A DNA stretch of 64,000 nt from assembly GCF_014197105.1 (NCBI RefSeq), contig NZ_JACIEV010000009.1, positions 1 to 64,000 on the forward strand, given 5' to 3'. The stretch comes from Sphingomonas jinjuensis (GTDB lineage Bacteria; Pseudomonadota; Alphaproteobacteria; Sphingomonadales; Sphingomonadaceae). Positions 63,778-64,000 of the stretch are shown here, piece after piece. The notes beneath the pieces are model-generated. The model was not told the origin of the DNA. It was given only the letters and a program-made list of their open reading frames with translations, and searched no databases. The first letter of the stretch is position 1. Every line of letters starts with the position of its first letter. Made by a program: the position numbers and the translations under genes.

Positions 63778-64000
63778 TCACCGCTTACCGAACCGCACCC
63801 GGACGCCGGTGTAGTAGTACCGCCCGACCGGCGAGATCGGCACGTTGGTGGAAAAGCCGATGTCCGGCTTCTGATCGCCGATATTGTTGACGCCGAGATA
63901 GAAATCGAACCGCTCGCCGGCGGCGATCTGCGCCTGGACGTCGTGCTGCCACAGCTCCTTGTAGCGGAAATACTGTGGGTCGACGTAGCTCGCGTTGCCG
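63778..64000 (-). CDS. TonB-dependent receptor, C-terminal end (cut by window edge)
   Basis: The minus-strand frame open at the edge encodes 73 residues ending at TGA (63778-63780). It contains NASYVDPQYFRYKELWQHDV, FDFYLGVNNIGDQKPDIGFS and a final YYYTGVRVRFGKR. FYLGVNNIGDQKP is the 'penultimate strand' motif (xNLxDxxP) of TonB-dependent receptors, and the last strand YYTGVRVRF is the usual end. The start and most of the barrel are outside the window. Confidence 0.85.
   Translation of the reverse strand, partial: GNASYVDPQYFRYKELWQHDVQAQIAAGERFDFYLGVNNIGDQKPDIGFSTNVPISPVGRYYYTGVRVRFGKR

Overview
The window is a chromosomal segment of about 67% GC (estimated by eye) from an alphaproteobacterium, almost certainly a member of the Sphingomonadaceae close to Sphingomonas. 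The evidence is the gene content (two sphingomonad-type TonB-dependent receptors plus the end of a third, split gcvPA/gcvPB, ispH-thrB-rnhA, mdh-sucD-sucA-sucB-lpd, DUF2490, DUF188, DUF2721) and dense, short palindromic intergenic repeats. It is mostly housekeeping DNA. I see no prophage, CRISPR array, rRNA, tRNA or secretion system. The only transposase is a C-terminal fragment cut by the left edge.

Layout. 1-2.6 kb: IS5-type transposase end and a TonB-dependent receptor. 2.7-7.7 kb: a metallophosphatase and an envelope-glycan cluster (two GT4 glycosyltransferases, a DUF2141 protein, a flippase-like membrane protein). 7.7-11.6 kb: AI-2E-type permease, lepB, acpS, pdxJ and pyrE, chained by ATGA/GTGA overlaps apart from one repeat-filled gap. 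11.7-14.7 kb: coxB-coxA with a good promoter and a terminator. 14.8-17 kb: DUF2490 and a 100-aa protein, divergent from a serine-hydrolase lipoprotein whose start codon overlaps theirs. 17-25.3 kb: TCA-cycle operon mdh, sucD, sucA, sucB, lpd, with palindromic elements in every junction and a small GIY-YIG gene between mdh and sucD. 25.4-28.2 kb: GT2/GtrA glycosyltransferase, zapE, thioesterase. 28.3-31.7 kb: sdhCDAB. 31.9-35.8 kb: soluble chemoreceptor, DUF1453 protein, DUF885 protein. 35.9-40.9 kb: glycine cleavage operon gcvT-gcvH-gcvPA-gcvPB under a tandem glycine riboswitch. 41.1-44.4 kb: lipoprotein, ispH, thrB, rnhA. 44.5-49.6 kb: transmembrane chemoreceptor, small envelope protein, FAD oxidoreductase with a diverged RNase H-like partner, nitroreductase. 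49.7-54.5 kb: second TonB receptor, DUF188 protein, FAD monooxygenase, cyclophilin. 54.6-59.3 kb: DUF2721 protein, exported amidase, NAPE-PLD-like metallo-hydrolase, exported M20 amidohydrolase. 59.3-64 kb: ferredoxin-NADP reductase, GT61 glycosyltransferase, uvrB, end of a third TonB receptor.

How it fits together. Much of the window is central aerobic metabolism: 2-oxoglutarate to succinyl-CoA (sucAB-lpd), succinyl-CoA ligase alpha (sucD), succinate dehydrogenase (sdhCDAB), malate dehydrogenase (mdh) and the terminal oxidase core (coxBA). Lpd may also serve the glycine cleavage system encoded 20 kb away. sucC and the remaining cox genes are not in the window.

The most interesting signal is a repeat system. 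Inverted pairs of a palindrome close to CCCCGGCGAAGGCCGGGG occur as short elements of about 65-100 bp (between sucB and lpd, and between gcvPA and gcvPB). They also occur as a 372-bp version enclosing the GIY-YIG nuclease gene. This looks like a nuclease-associated, REPIN-like element family. The second most interesting is an adjacent NAPE-PLD-like hydrolase, amidase-signature enzyme and M20 amidohydrolase, all with export or anchor signals, which could form an N-acyl-amide turnover module.
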